DNA of 51,214 nt from Lachnobacterium bovis (GTDB lineage: Bacteria > Bacillota > Clostridia > Lachnospirales > Lachnospiraceae), in the NCBI RefSeq assembly GCF_900111325.1, contig NZ_FOGW01000018.1, positions 1-51,214 on the forward strand, given 5' to 3'. This document shows positions 17,387 to 26,516 of the stretch, in pieces. Each line of letters starts with the position of its first letter. Positions within the stretch are counted from its first letter, which is position 1. A program made the position numbers and the translations under genes. Under the pieces are notes generated by a model. It saw only the letters and a program-made list of their open reading frames with translations, was not told where the DNA came from and made no database searches.

Positions 17387-18424
17387 ATGTTACAGGAAAA
17401 AGCGATTTATAGATTTACAGCTGTAATTATTCTTTATGTGTTTTGTACCATTTTTTTCTACATGTGTATGACAGAAAAAATCACACAAGAATATTGCGAG
17501 TTAGGATTTATCGGTATTTTAATTCCCTCATTGTTTTTAATGAATATAATGGGAATAAAAAAAGGATTAATAGTTTTTATACCACTTGAATTGGTAACAA
17601 TCATCTTGATGTGGACTCCCTTCAAAGAGAGAATTAATTTTGGAACGTATGGATTATTAAAGTATTATCCAATTATTTATCCTTCGGTAATATGTATTGC
17701 AGGTCTTTTAAATTATGAGCTAATCGAATTTCAAAAAAATAGAAAAGATTTATTAGAACAGCATAATGTACGTAAAAAAGAATATACCTTAAGATATGAT
17801 GAGCAAGTAATGCTCTATAGAGAAAAAAATAGTATTATTCAAAATTATTATTCAAAAATAAATAGACATATAACTATTTTGATGAATTGCATTGAACAAG
17901 GTCAATATGATGAAGCAATGGAATACCTTGAAAGAGTTAAAGGACAAATTGATTATTCAGAAAAAACATATAGTAATTGTGCTAACCAGGTTATTAAAGG
18001 TGTACTGACATTATTAGATGAAAAAGCAAGAAGAAATAAATGTAAATTGTTTATAAGAACTTTAGTACCGGTGCAGATTGGTATAGAACCTAAAGAAATT
18101 GTTTATATCATGGCTGCTTTGTTAGAAAATGCAATAGAAGCATCTAAAAGGATGTATGAATACCAAGAAGTAGAAAAGGATACTCAGCCGGTTATTCGTT
18201 TATATTTAGATTATGATACAGAATCAAGTACAATTGATATAAAGATGGAAAATTACTGCGGAAGAAAGGTGTTTTTTAATGATAAGGGCTTGCCTTTAAC
18301 TACAAAAGTAAATGGTGGAAGCGGTGTCAAAACAGTTTGTCATATAGTTGATAAATATAATGGAAAAATTAAATTTATTCAGCATGGAAAAACATTTATA
18401 ACAAGAATTCAAATTAAGTGTTAA
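17387..18424 (+). CDS. GHKL-domain sensor histidine kinase-like membrane protein
   Basis: The 345-residue protein has about four membrane segments in residues 1-110 (for example AVIILYVFCTIFFYMCM and YPIIYPSVICIAGLLNY). A helical linker follows, with a histidine in RHITILMNCIEQGQYDEAMEYL, the style of AgrC/CitA-type dimerisation domains. The C-terminal ATPase-like domain has the N-box ENAIEAS and a G-box GGSGVKTV. It resembles AgrC-type kinases that sense peptides. No response regulator is adjacent. I chose the ATG at 17387, which has GAGG six bases upstream; the ATG at 17375 has no ribosome binding site. It follows the glyS terminator directly, so its promoter must overlap it or transcription reads through. 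Confidence 0.7.
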   Translation: MLQEKAIYRFTAVIILYVFCTIFFYMCMTEKITQEYCELGFIGILIPSLFLMNIMGIKKGLIVFIPLELVTIILMWTPFKERINFGTYGLLKYYPIIYPSVICIAGLLNYELIEFQKNRKDLLEQHNVRKKEYTLRYDEQVMLYREKNSIIQNYYSKINRHITILMNCIEQGQYDEAMEYLERVKGQIDYSEKTYSNCANQVIKGVLTLLDEKARRNKCKLFIRTLVPVQIGIEPKEIVYIMAALLENAIEASKRMYEYQEVEKDTQPVIRLYLDYDTESSTIDIKMENYCGRKVFFNDKGLPLTTKVNGGSGVKTVCHIVDKYNGKIKFIQHGKTFITRIQIKC

Positions 18425-18566
18425 TTAACAATTAATTGAATTCTTTTTTTTATACTTAAAATGTCAGAAAACTATAAAAAGAAATGAAAAGATATATGAT
18501 AATACAAACGCAATAATGTTGTATACAAAAAATAAATAAAAAAATAAATAAAATTCAAAAAAAGAC

Positions 18567-18594
18567 TTGTAAAACAATCTAAGTGTGATAAAAT
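18567..18594 (+). promoter_or_regulatory. Putative ppdK promoter
   Basis: TTGTAA (18567-18572) and TAAAAT (18589-18594) are separated by 16 bases, about 110 bases before the ppdK ATG. Nothing else is recognised in the 279-base gap 18425-18703. Confidence 0.5.
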
Positions 18595-18703
18595 TAAATG
18601 TGTACGATATTACTAAAAAATCGCACGAAAAATAGTATTGGTTATACATTTTACTGAAAAATGTTAAAAGAGGGTAAAAAGAAGTATTAGGAGGATGTGT
18701 AAA

Positions 18704-21394
18704 ATGGCAAAAAAATGGGTTTATTTATTCACAGAAGGTAACGCTGACATGAGAGAGTTACTTGGAGGAAAAGGAGCTAACTTAGCAGAGATGACTAACA
18801 TCGGTCTACCAGTTCCTCAGGGATTCACAATTACTACTGAGGCATGTACACAGTACTATGAGGATGGTAGAGAAATTAACGATGAAATTCGTGGACAGAT
18901 TAACGAGTATATTGAAAAAATGGAAAAAATTACAGGTAAAAAATTTGGAGACAAAGAAAATCCTTTACTTGTTTCAGTACGTTCAGGAGCTAGAGCTTCA
19001 ATGCCTGGTATGATGGATACAATTTTAAACTTAGGTTTAAATGAAGATGTAGTCGATGTAATTTCTAAAAAATCTAATAATCCAAGATGGGCATGGGATT
19101 GCTACAGACGTTTTATTCAAATGTATTCAGACGTTGTAATGGAAGTTGGTAAAAAATATTTTGAAGAATTAATCGACAAAATGAAAGATAATCGTGGAGT
19201 TAAACAAGATGTTGAACTTACAGCTGATGATTTGAAAGAATTAGCATATCAGTTTAAAGATGAATATAAAGAAAAAGTAGGAGAACCATTCCCAGATGAT
19301 CCAAAAGAACAGTTAATGGGAGCTATTAAAGCTGTATTCCGTTCATGGGATAACCCAAGAGCTAACGTATATAGAAGAGATAATGATATTCCTTATTCAT
19401 GGGGAACAGCTGTAAACGTTCAGTCAATGGCATTTGGTAACATGGGAGATGATTGTGGAACAGGTGTAGCATTCACAAGAGATCCTGCAACAGGTGAAAG
19501 AGGCTTATTTGGTGAATTCTTAACAAATGCCCAAGGTGAAGACGTAGTAGCCGGTGTAAGAACACCAATGAGAATCAGTGAAATGGAACAGAAGTTCCCA
19601 GAAGCATTTGCACAGTTTAAAGATGTTTGTCAGATCCTTGAAAAACATTATAGAGATATGCAGGATATGGAATTTACTGTAGAAAATGGTAAATTATATA
19701 TGTTACAGACAAGAAACGGAAAGAGAACTGCTCAGGCTGCATTAAAGATTGCTTGTGATTTAGTTGATGAAGGAATGAGAACAGAAGAAGAAGCTGTATC
19801 AATGATTGATCCTCGTAACTTAGATACATTATTACATCCACAGTTTGATGTAAAAGCATTAAAAGCAGCAACTCCAATGGGTAAAGGCCTAGGAGCTTCT
19901 CCTGGTGCAGCATGTGGTAAAGTAGTATTTACAGCTGACGATGCTGTAGAATGGGCTAACAGGGGTGAAGATGTTATTCTTGTTCGTTTAGAGACATCAC
20001 CAGAAGATATCACAGGTATGAAGTCTGCTCAAGGTATCTTAACAGTTCGTGGTGGTATGACATCACACGCAGCAGTAGTCGCAAGAGGTATGGGCGAATG
20101 TTGTGTAGCTGGTTGTGGAGATATCACAATGGATGAAGAAAATAAACGCTTTAAATTAGGTGGAAAAGAATATCATGAAGGAGACATTATCTCAATTGAT
20201 GGTTCAACAGGTAACATTTATGATGGTGTAATTCCAACAGTTGATGCTCAAATTGCAGGTGAATTTGGAAGAATCATGGCTTGGGCAGATAAATTTAGAA
20301 GATTAAAAGTTAGAACAAATGCAGATACTCCTCGTGATGCTAAGAAAGCAAGAGAATTAGGAGCAGAAGGTATTGGTTTATGTAGAACAGAGCATATGTT
20401 CTTTGAGGCTGATAGGATTGCAGCATTTAGAGAAATGATTTGTTCAGATACAGTAGAAGAAAGAGTTGAAGCACTCGATAAGATTTTACCTTACCAGCAA
20501 GGTGACTTTAAAGCACTTTATGAAGCACTTGAAGGAAATCCTGTTACAATTAGATTCCTTGATCCACCACTTCATGAGTTTGTTCCAACAGAAGAAGCTG
20601 ATATCAAAAAATTAGCAGAAGCAAAAGGAAAATCTGTTGATGAAATTAAAGACATTATTGAAGGATTACATGAATTTAACCCAATGATGGGACACAGAGG
20701 ATGTAGATTAACAGTTGCTTATCCTGAAATTGCAAGAATGCAGACAAAAGCTGTAATTCGTGCAGCAATCGAAGTTCATAATGAACATAAAGATTGGGAT
20801 TTACGTCCAGAAATCATGATTCCACTTGTATGTGATGTAAAAGAATTAAAATTCGTTAAGAAAATTGTTGTAGAAACAGCAGATGAGGAAATTAGAAAAG
20901 CAAATAGCGATATCAAATATGAAGTAGGTACAATGATTGAAATTCCAAGAGCTGCACTTACAGCTAATGAAATTGCAAGCGAAGCTGATTTCTTCTGCTT
21001 TGGTACAAACGATTTAACACAGATGACATATGGATTCTCAAGAGATGATGCTGGAAAATTCTTAGATGCATACTATGATAATAAGATTTTTGAAAACGAT
21101 CCATTCTCTAAATTAGATCAGACAGGTGTTGGTAAATTGTTAGAAATGACAATTAAACTTGGTAGACCAGTTAATCCATCATTACATATTGGTATTTGTG
21201 GAGAACATGGAGGAGATCCATCATCAGTTGAGTTCTGTCATAAGATTGGCTTAGATTATGTAAGCTGTAGCCCATTCCGCGTACCTATCGCAAGACTCGC
21301 CGCAGCACAGGCTGCTATTAAAGAAAGAGAAGAAAGAAAATCAATGGAGATTTTATTATCTTCAAAAAGCAAAAAAGAAAAAGTTTTAGTTTAA
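18704..21394 (+). CDS. ppdK: Pyruvate, phosphate dikinase
   Basis: The enzyme interconverts pyruvate, ATP and phosphate with PEP, AMP and pyrophosphate, and replaces or complements pyruvate kinase in many anaerobes. The 896-residue chain shows the ATP-grasp start (FTEGNADMRELLGGKGANLAEM), the phosphohistidine swivelling domain GGMTSHAAVVARG (catalytic H about 455) and the PEP/pyruvate TIM barrel with CGEHGGDP and GTNDLTQM (about 766). It is slightly longer than the typical 875, with an added lysine-rich tail. I chose the ATG at 18704, eight bases after AGGAGG; the ATG at 18695 lies within the ribosome binding site. It is a single-gene unit with its own terminator. Confidence 0.97.
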   Translation: MAKKWVYLFTEGNADMRELLGGKGANLAEMTNIGLPVPQGFTITTEACTQYYEDGREINDEIRGQINEYIEKMEKITGKKFGDKENPLLVSVRSGARASMPGMMDTILNLGLNEDVVDVISKKSNNPRWAWDCYRRFIQMYSDVVMEVGKKYFEELIDKMKDNRGVKQDVELTADDLKELAYQFKDEYKEKVGEPFPDDPKEQLMGAIKAVFRSWDNPRANVYRRDNDIPYSWGTAVNVQSMAFGNMGDDCGTGVAFTRDPATGERGLFGEFLTNAQGEDVVAGVRTPMRISEMEQKFPEAFAQFKDVCQILEKHYRDMQDMEFTVENGKLYMLQTRNGKRTAQAALKIACDLVDEGMRTEEEAVSMIDPRNLDTLLHPQFDVKALKAATPMGKGLGASPGAACGKVVFTADDAVEWANRGEDVILVRLETSPEDITGMKSAQGILTVRGGMTSHAAVVARGMGECCVAGCGDITMDEENKRFKLGGKEYHEGDIISIDGSTGNIYDGVIPTVDAQIAGEFGRIMAWADKFRRLKVRTNADTPRDAKKARELGAEGIGLCRTEHMFFEADRIAAFREMICSDTVEERVEALDKILPYQQGDFKALYEALEGNPVTIRFLDPPLHEFVPTEEADIKKLAEAKGKSVDEIKDIIEGLHEFNPMMGHRGCRLTVAYPEIARMQTKAVIRAAIEVHNEHKDWDLRPEIMIPLVCDVKELKFVKKIVVETADEEIRKANSDIKYEVGTMIEIPRAALTANEIASEADFFCFGTNDLTQMTYGFSRDDAGKFLDAYYDNKIFENDPFSKLDQTGVGKLLEMTIKLGRPVNPSLHIGICGEHGGDPSSVEFCHKIGLDYVSCSPFRVPIARLAAAQAAIKEREERKSMEILLSSKSKKEKVLV

Positions 21395-21460
21395 AAAAGT
21401 AGTACATAAAATTATATATAAACATAAAATTATGAAAGCAATAATATAATAAAATCCAAG

Positions 21461-21511
21461 AAAACCAAGGCAGAGTAGGACTTGAAAAAGTTCAAAATGT
21501 CTTGGTTTTTT
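21461..21511 (+). terminator. Terminator of ppdK
   Basis: AAAACCAAG (21461-21469) pairs with CTTGGTTTT (21501-21509), with an inner stem CTTGAA/TTCAA, and a T-run follows. Confidence 0.85.
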
Positions 21512-21574
21512 ATAGTGCAATAGCTTTAGAAAATTGAAAAATAAAGATCAAAAGGAGTGAAAAATTTATATAAA

Positions 21575-21670
21575 ATGTTATTGCATAATCTTTTGTGTTG
21601 GGTTACGATTATATATGTGAAAAATGATAGTTGTATAAACACAGAATCTGTATATATTGGGAGAAGATAA
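21575..21670 (+). CDS. Possible 31-residue small ORF upstream of the membrane-protein cluster
   Basis: An ORF starts at ATG 21575 and ends with TAATG, sharing the A with the next gene's ATG, which is the pattern of translational coupling. AAGGAG occurs about 18 bases upstream, with the palindrome TTTATATAAA in between. The product MLLHNLLCWVTIIYVKND... has a short hydrophobic stretch and no known family. It may be only a leader ORF. Confidence 0.3.
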   Translation: MLLHNLLCWVTIIYVKNDSCINTESVYIGRR

Positions 21671-22689
21671 TGAGAAAAAAATACGAGAAAGTAGGGCTTA
21701 GAACAATTGTAGGAGTTGTTGTATTTACAATTGTAGTGCTAGGCGGAATACTTTTTATACAGCGTCGTTTGACTGGCGAGGAGACAAAACTTACAAAATG
21801 TAAATATGAAAAGATTGAATTTTCGGAGTTAGCAGATATAATCGAAAACGACAAGTCTAATTTACGACAGAATATCGAATCAAAAACATATAAAATACTC
21901 GGTAAATATCGAGGTGGTAAAGTTTACAATTATAAATATAAGTTAAATCAATGGTTTCAAACAAAGAAAGTTAACGTTGCTTTGTGTTCTTTTTGTGTAA
22001 AAAAGAATGATGAATCAAAATGGACGAACGATGATTACAATAAATTTAAAGCATTATATTCAAAAGGGAAAATAACAGTGGATTTTTTGATAAATGGAAG
22101 TGTTATCGAACCTAGATTTATTCTTTCCGCTAATAAAAAAGAATTGATAGTCAAAGGCGGAATATATTATAATTCTTTGGGTTTGAAATTAAATAAAACA
22201 GGCAGCTCTAGATTTATCGAAGAAGTAGATATAGATGAAAATAGGGGGAGCGAGGATAACAAAATACGTTTTGCATGTCCTGATAAGTGTGCTACTGACA
22301 AAACATTAGAATATAAGGGAAACAACAAAGAATATGTCAATAAAATAGAAATCAACTCATACGGTATTAATATTGAATTAAATATTTCAAAACAAATTAG
22401 TGAGTATAAGAAAAAATTAGAAAAATTAAAACCAAATGAGAATGAAGAAAGTGTAGGATATGACATATGTGATTCTGTAGTAATAAAATATAAGGATGGC
22501 AATACAAAACAATACTACACAAAGGATTTAATAGCTTCGAACTCAAGAGTGTCATTTCAAGATGCTGATATGACGGATGAATTTGTTAGCGAAAAACAAA
22601 AAAAAGCTGCAATAACGGTCATACGAGACATAGATATAGATAATGTTGTTTCAGTGTTTATTAATAATAAAGAGTATAAAATGAGGTAA
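21670..22689 (+). CDS. Membrane-anchored protein of unknown function (ABC cluster, gene 1)
   Basis: I do not recognise the family. The 339-residue product has a cytoplasmic start (MRKKYEKVGLR), one hydrophobic segment (about residues 11-30, TIVGVVVFTIVVLGGILFIQ) and a long, lysine-rich extracellular part with beta-like composition and four cysteines (CSFC at about 107-110, C and C at about 195-199). I chose the ATG at 21670, with GGGAG nine bases upstream, over an in-frame ATG at 21631 that would precede the membrane segment by 13 extra residues. It is the first substantial gene of a tightly spaced set ending in an ABC ATPase. A sensor, chaperone or immunity-type accessory role is inference. 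Confidence 0.65.
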   Translation: MRKKYEKVGLRTIVGVVVFTIVVLGGILFIQRRLTGEETKLTKCKYEKIEFSELADIIENDKSNLRQNIESKTYKILGKYRGGKVYNYKYKLNQWFQTKKVNVALCSFCVKKNDESKWTNDDYNKFKALYSKGKITVDFLINGSVIEPRFILSANKKELIVKGGIYYNSLGLKLNKTGSSRFIEEVDIDENRGSEDNKIRFACPDKCATDKTLEYKGNNKEYVNKIEINSYGINIELNISKQISEYKKKLEKLKPNENEESVGYDICDSVVIKYKDGNTKQYYTKDLIASNSRVSFQDADMTDEFVSEKQKKAAITVIRDIDIDNVVSVFINNKEYKMR

Positions 22690-22694
22690 GTGAA

Positions 22695-23456
22695 GTGAAA
22701 CAGTATACATGGAAAAATGAGCAGAGGAAAAAAATTACAATATTTCTTTTGTCATTAATTGTAATAATTTTTATAGTAGCTGCAATATTTGGAGAATACA
22801 CAAAACGAAGTTTTAGAAATGATATTAAAAATAACCATTTTTTCAAAGATAAAAAAATTATTCTATCAACATATAGTCAAGAACTTGGTTGTAACAACGA
22901 TGGGTATGCGTATGATGGAGACATTTCATCCGTTGAGGATTTGATAAATATAAGCGATTGCGTGGTAAAAATTAAATTGATAGATGCTGATAAAAGACAA
23001 AAATGTACTACATCATTACTTTCTAAGGTTAAAGTCCTTGAAGTATATAAGGGTAAGCTTTTAAAAAAACAAAATATAATGTTGCTTGAATTTATTGAGC
23101 CAACAAAAAATCAGATTATGTCTGTAAATGGTTATAATGCACTTAAAGAAGGTAAAGAATATATAGTTTTCTTGAAAAAATTTAAAAATCGTAATTATTC
23201 AATTGAACATAATTCTGGAGAAAAAATGGATACAGATAGCATATATGCTCCTGTGTCACCAATTCTAGGAAAATATCCTACAAATAATTCCTATAAAAAA
23301 GTAAAAACACTTGAAAAAAAGAGATTAAACCAAGAAAGTAAGCCATATAAATATAATACAGTGAAAAATTATGAAATTTTTACAGATAGTTCTAAAGTCT
23401 TAAACAAATATATTTATATAGGTAATCAGGTTTATAAAAGGTATGGAGGAAAATAG
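22695..23456 (+). CDS. Membrane-anchored protein of unknown function (ABC cluster, gene 2)
   Basis: The 253-residue product starts at GTG 22695, five bases after the previous stop, with GAGGTAA seven bases upstream. One membrane segment lies at about residues 13-34 (ITIFLLSLIVIIFIVAAIFG), so most of the protein should be outside. The body includes a beta-strand-rich stretch (VEDLINISDCVVKIKLI...VKVLEVYKGKLLKKQNIMLLEF) that reads like the small extracellular domains often paired with ABC-2 permeases. No catalytic motif is visible. It ends one base before the next ATG, which supports coordinated translation. Confidence 0.65.
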   Translation: MKQYTWKNEQRKKITIFLLSLIVIIFIVAAIFGEYTKRSFRNDIKNNHFFKDKKIILSTYSQELGCNNDGYAYDGDISSVEDLINISDCVVKIKLIDADKRQKCTTSLLSKVKVLEVYKGKLLKKQNIMLLEFIEPTKNQIMSVNGYNALKEGKEYIVFLKKFKNRNYSIEHNSGEKMDTDSIYAPVSPILGKYPTNNSYKKVKTLEKKRLNQESKPYKYNTVKNYEIFTDSSKVLNKYIYIGNQVYKRYGGK

Positions 23457-24257
23457 ATGGGAATGTTCAAAGAAGAATTACTAAAAATCTTTAGAAGAAA
23501 GCAATATATAATTAGTTTTTTTGTAATGTGTATTGCAGCAATTGGTTATTATGTATGTATTTGTCAAAGAGTATATGGGTGGGATCTTTCAATGGTTAGA
23601 CCAGCTTATATTAATAATGTTATTTATGCAGAACAGTTAGCATTTCCACAGCAATTTTTTGTTATGTTATTGCCAATTGTTGTATGTATTGCAACTGCAG
23701 ATATATATTTCGAAGAATATAAAAAAGGCATAAGCAATTATATTTTTTTAAGAACATCTTCTATAAAAAATCTTTTGAGTAAGCTAGCTGCAATTGTTAT
23801 TGCAACTGTTATATTAGTCGCAATTCCATTGGCACTTAACATGATTCTTACATTAATAACATTTCCAATACAAGGAGCATATACTAATACTGAGACTTAT
23901 TTGTCATTTGTGGTAAAAAACGAATTGCAGTTTGAGGAATTATTAGTTAAAGAACCATATATTAATTTTTTGGTGTATTCGTTAATAAGAATAATGACTG
24001 CTGTATGTTATGCAGTTTTTGCTTTTGGATTTTCAACATTATATACAGAAAACAGATATATAATTCTCTTATCAGGAGTGCTGTATTATTATGCATTTCA
24101 GATTTTAGGTTTACTTTTTCCAAATGATATTTTTAGAATAAACATATATAATACTAATGGAACAAATCAAAGTATTTTAGGTACATTAATTTTTATATGT
24201 ACAGGAATTGTTTTAGGTATAGTAATGACAATAATTGGAAGTAAGAGGGAACTTTAA
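23457..24257 (+). CDS. ABC-2-type permease-like membrane protein (ABC cluster, gene 3)
   Basis: The 266-residue protein has about six membrane segments and begins with a cytoplasmic stretch MGMFKEELLKIFRRKQYI leading into the first helix, as in ABC-2 permeases of antibiotic/bacteriocin export and immunity systems. The ATG directly follows the previous stop, and GGAGG lies six bases upstream. It likely pairs with the ATPase at 25766-26395. Substrate is not indicated. Confidence 0.7.
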   Translation: MGMFKEELLKIFRRKQYIISFFVMCIAAIGYYVCICQRVYGWDLSMVRPAYINNVIYAEQLAFPQQFFVMLLPIVVCIATADIYFEEYKKGISNYIFLRTSSIKNLLSKLAAIVIATVILVAIPLALNMILTLITFPIQGAYTNTETYLSFVVKNELQFEELLVKEPYINFLVYSLIRIMTAVCYAVFAFGFSTLYTENRYIILLSGVLYYYAFQILGLLFPNDIFRINIYNTNGTNQSILGTLIFICTGIVLGIVMTIIGSKREL

Positions 24258-24258
24258 T

Positions 24259-24972
24259 ATGATTAAAGCAGAATTAAAAAGAATATTACAAGCAGTAGTG
24301 CTAATTAGCATCTTATTATATGGAATCATGTATTATATTGTTAGTGACGTTGATGTAAATCAATATAATTTTGTAAAATGCATGGAATGCGTTTTCAATT
24401 ATAGGTTATTCATAGGCGTATATAGTTTAATATTCCTTTTCGTGATTTGTATGTATTTAAAAAGAGCTGTAGTAGTAGAAAAAATTATTAAATTGTCAGA
24501 TATAGATGATTATATTTGGTTTTTAGAGAAAAAAATAATGATGATTTCAGCAGGATATTCAGCAATAATTACGATATTGTGGGGAGAAATATCCATAAAT
24601 TTATTTGGTTTGGAAAAAATTGATAGTTTACTGCTTTTTAAAATGTTTATTACACAATTTGTAGGGTGGTTATTGCTATCAAGTCTAAGCTTGCTAGTCA
24701 TGTTTATCTTTGTAAAACCAGTTATTACTTTTGCAATATTAGAGGCATTGACAATACTTTTGAATTTTAGATTCGATTTATCTAAGTCTGGAAAATTGGA
24801 TTATTTTCAAGTTAGAGAGTATATGTATGGGTTTATGAATCAAGGATTATATATTAATTTAGCAAAAACATTCTTTTATTTTGGGTGTATCGTAGTAATA
24901 TATGTAGTTACAGTGAAAATCGCACAAAAAAGAGATTTTTTGGCAGGAAAGGCGAGAGTAAACAATGAATAA
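24259..24972 (+). CDS. ABC-2-type permease-like membrane protein (ABC cluster, gene 4)
   Basis: The 237-residue protein has about six hydrophobic segments and the start MIKAELKRILQAVV, again typical of ABC-2 subunits. I chose the ATG at 24259, with GAGGGA upstream; the longer form from 24235 overlaps the previous gene. It lies one base after the previous stop and overlaps the following gene by eight bases. Genes 3-5 of this cluster are diverged relatives by design rather than by visible sequence identity. Confidence 0.65.
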   Translation: MIKAELKRILQAVVLISILLYGIMYYIVSDVDVNQYNFVKCMECVFNYRLFIGVYSLIFLFVICMYLKRAVVVEKIIKLSDIDDYIWFLEKKIMMISAGYSAIITILWGEISINLFGLEKIDSLLLFKMFITQFVGWLLLSSLSLLVMFIFVKPVITFAILEALTILLNFRFDLSKSGKLDYFQVREYMYGFMNQGLYINLAKTFFYFGCIVVIYVVTVKIAQKRDFLAGKARVNNE

Positions 24973-25699
24973 AAGAATTATAGTGTTATTAGGAGTACTA
25001 ATAGTTATAGGTGGATTTATTCCATCTGACACAAAAAATATATATGCATTAGTTTTGGATATTTTTAACATTAGGAAAGGAATTGCGGATGCATATGTAT
25101 TTGAATCAATGATGAGATTTTTGTTACCCCAAATAATATTTTTTGCTTGTTTTGGAGATTATTTTAATACTAATATAATTAACAATGCATGTATGCTTTT
25201 TATAAGAAACAAAAAAAATAATTACGTAGTAAATAAGTACGCTAAGATGCTGTTAATTAAAGTAGTGGTTTCAGTGTTGAGCGTTTATGCAATTATTATT
25301 TTTCTAAGAATATTACAAAGCAGAAACTTAGAATTAAATTGTGTTGTTTTATTATTGTTTTGGGTTGTTAACTATGCAGTTTATATGGCATTTTCAATAA
25401 TGGTTGCTAATGTTTTAGCTATTTTTGTGGGAGCAGCAGAGGCAACGGCAATAGTTTTTTTCGTAAAAATTGTTGAAGTAATGATACTAGCAAAAGCAGT
25501 TGATAATAACATATATGATAAAATTTCAAAAGTTATTCCAATAAGTATTATTGCTGGCAGAACTAATTATTTAGAAAAAAATGTAACTAAAACAGTATTT
25601 TTTCAGTATTTTTTAATTCCGTTTATTGTAGGGGCAATATTATGTTTGGTAACAATTAGAATATGCGGTCGCCTATTAAATCATAAAGAGTGGTTTTGA
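24965..25699 (+). CDS. Integral membrane protein, permease-like (ABC cluster, gene 5)
   Basis: The 244-residue protein overlaps the end of the previous gene by eight bases and has about six membrane segments. Its first segment (IIVLLGVLIVIGGFIPSDTKNIYA) could look like a signal sequence, but more helices follow (for example VVVSVLSVYAIIIFLRIL and FFQYFLIPFIVGAILCLVTIRI). It has no catalytic motif. Context suggests a third membrane partner of the ATPase, as in lantibiotic-immunity FEG-type transporters where two or more membrane subunits are used. That comparison is inference. Confidence 0.6.
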   Translation: MNKRIIVLLGVLIVIGGFIPSDTKNIYALVLDIFNIRKGIADAYVFESMMRFLLPQIIFFACFGDYFNTNIINNACMLFIRNKKNNYVVNKYAKMLLIKVVVSVLSVYAIIIFLRILQSRNLELNCVVLLLFWVVNYAVYMAFSIMVANVLAIFVGAAEATAIVFFVKIVEVMILAKAVDNNIYDKISKVIPISIIAGRTNYLEKNVTKTVFFQYFLIPFIVGAILCLVTIRICGRLLNHKEWF

Positions 25700-25743
25700 T
25701 AGAGTTAAGTAGGTAAAAAGAGTAAATTTGATAAAGTTAAGTA
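25695..25743 (+). repeat. Short direct repeat upstream of the ABC ATPase
   Basis: TTTGATAGAGTTAAGTA (25695-25711) recurs with one change at 25727-25743, a period of 32 bases. The pair lies across the gene-5 stop codon and the gap before the ATPase, and may be a protein-binding site. Confidence 0.5.
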
Positions 25744-25765
25744 TGCAACAGGTAAGGAGAACAGT

Positions 25766-26395
25766 ATGCAAAAAATTATTTTAAATAATGTTTCTAAGAT
25801 AATTAAAGGACGAACAGTCCTTTCTGATATTAACATAAAATTAGAAGGTGGAACAATTTATGGACTTTCCGGAATAAATGGATCAGGAAAAACGATGCTT
25901 CTTCGTATGATAGCGGGCCTTATTAAGCCTACAACAGGTGCAGTTTTTATAAATGAAAAGGAATTACACAAAGATATGGATTTTCCAGAAGATGTTGGTG
26001 CCTTAATAGAAAACCCAGATTTTTGGCCAAGTTATACAGGAGAAGAAGCGCTTTATTCGATTGCAAAAATAAAAAAGCAAATAGGAATACCTGAAATCCA
26101 AAAAACGTTAGAATATGTTGGCTTAAAGCCAAATGATTCACGTACCATAAAAAAATATTCTCTTGGTATGAAAAAACGTTTAGGCATAGCTCAAGCCATA
26201 ATGGAGAATCCCAAGATTTTGCTCTTAGATGAACCATGCAATGCACTAGATTCCGAAGGTGAAAAGATGGTGAGTCAACTCCTTCAAAAGAAAAAGGAAG
26301 AAGGTGCAATTGTTGTTATCGCAAGCCATGCACAAAATGATTTGGCATTGTGTGATTATATTTTTGAAGTGAGGGATGGGAAGATAGAATCTTGA
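25766..26395 (+). CDS. ABC transporter ATP-binding protein (ABC cluster, gene 6)
   Basis: The 209-residue ATPase powers the preceding membrane subunits. It shows Walker A GINGSGKT (about 38-45), signature YSLGMKKR (about 131-138; SLGM rather than LSGG), Walker B ILLLDEPCNALD (about 152-163) and a switch histidine in VIASHAQ. It is shorter than the usual 230-300 of drug or bacteriocin exporters, lacking a C-terminal extension, which is common for ATPases working with ABC-2 permeases. AAGGAG precedes the ATG by seven bases. It is the last gene of the cluster, and no clear terminator follows in the 121 bases before the WYL gene. Confidence 0.85.
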   Translation: MQKIILNNVSKIIKGRTVLSDINIKLEGGTIYGLSGINGSGKTMLLRMIAGLIKPTTGAVFINEKELHKDMDFPEDVGALIENPDFWPSYTGEEALYSIAKIKKQIGIPEIQKTLEYVGLKPNDSRTIKKYSLGMKKRLGIAQAIMENPKILLLDEPCNALDSEGEKMVSQLLQKKKEEGAIVVIASHAQNDLALCDYIFEVRDGKIES

Positions 26396-26470
26396 GAAGA
26401 ACTTTTATTGGATATAAGTCCTTTAAAATGTGCATCATATGATATAATTGACATAACGATGTTGACTATA

Positions 26471-26492
26471 TCAGACAAGGCAGAGTGTCTGA
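26471..26492 (+). promoter_or_regulatory. Inverted repeat before the WYL regulator
   Basis: TCAGACA (26471-26477) and TGTCTGA (26486-26492) form a 7-bp inverted repeat 25 bases before the ATG. A TTGACA lies at 26448-26453 but has no matching -10. The repeat is a candidate operator for autoregulation or a small leader hairpin. Confidence 0.45.
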
Positions 26493-26516
26493 CTAATATA
26501 AAAGGGGGACTTTAAT

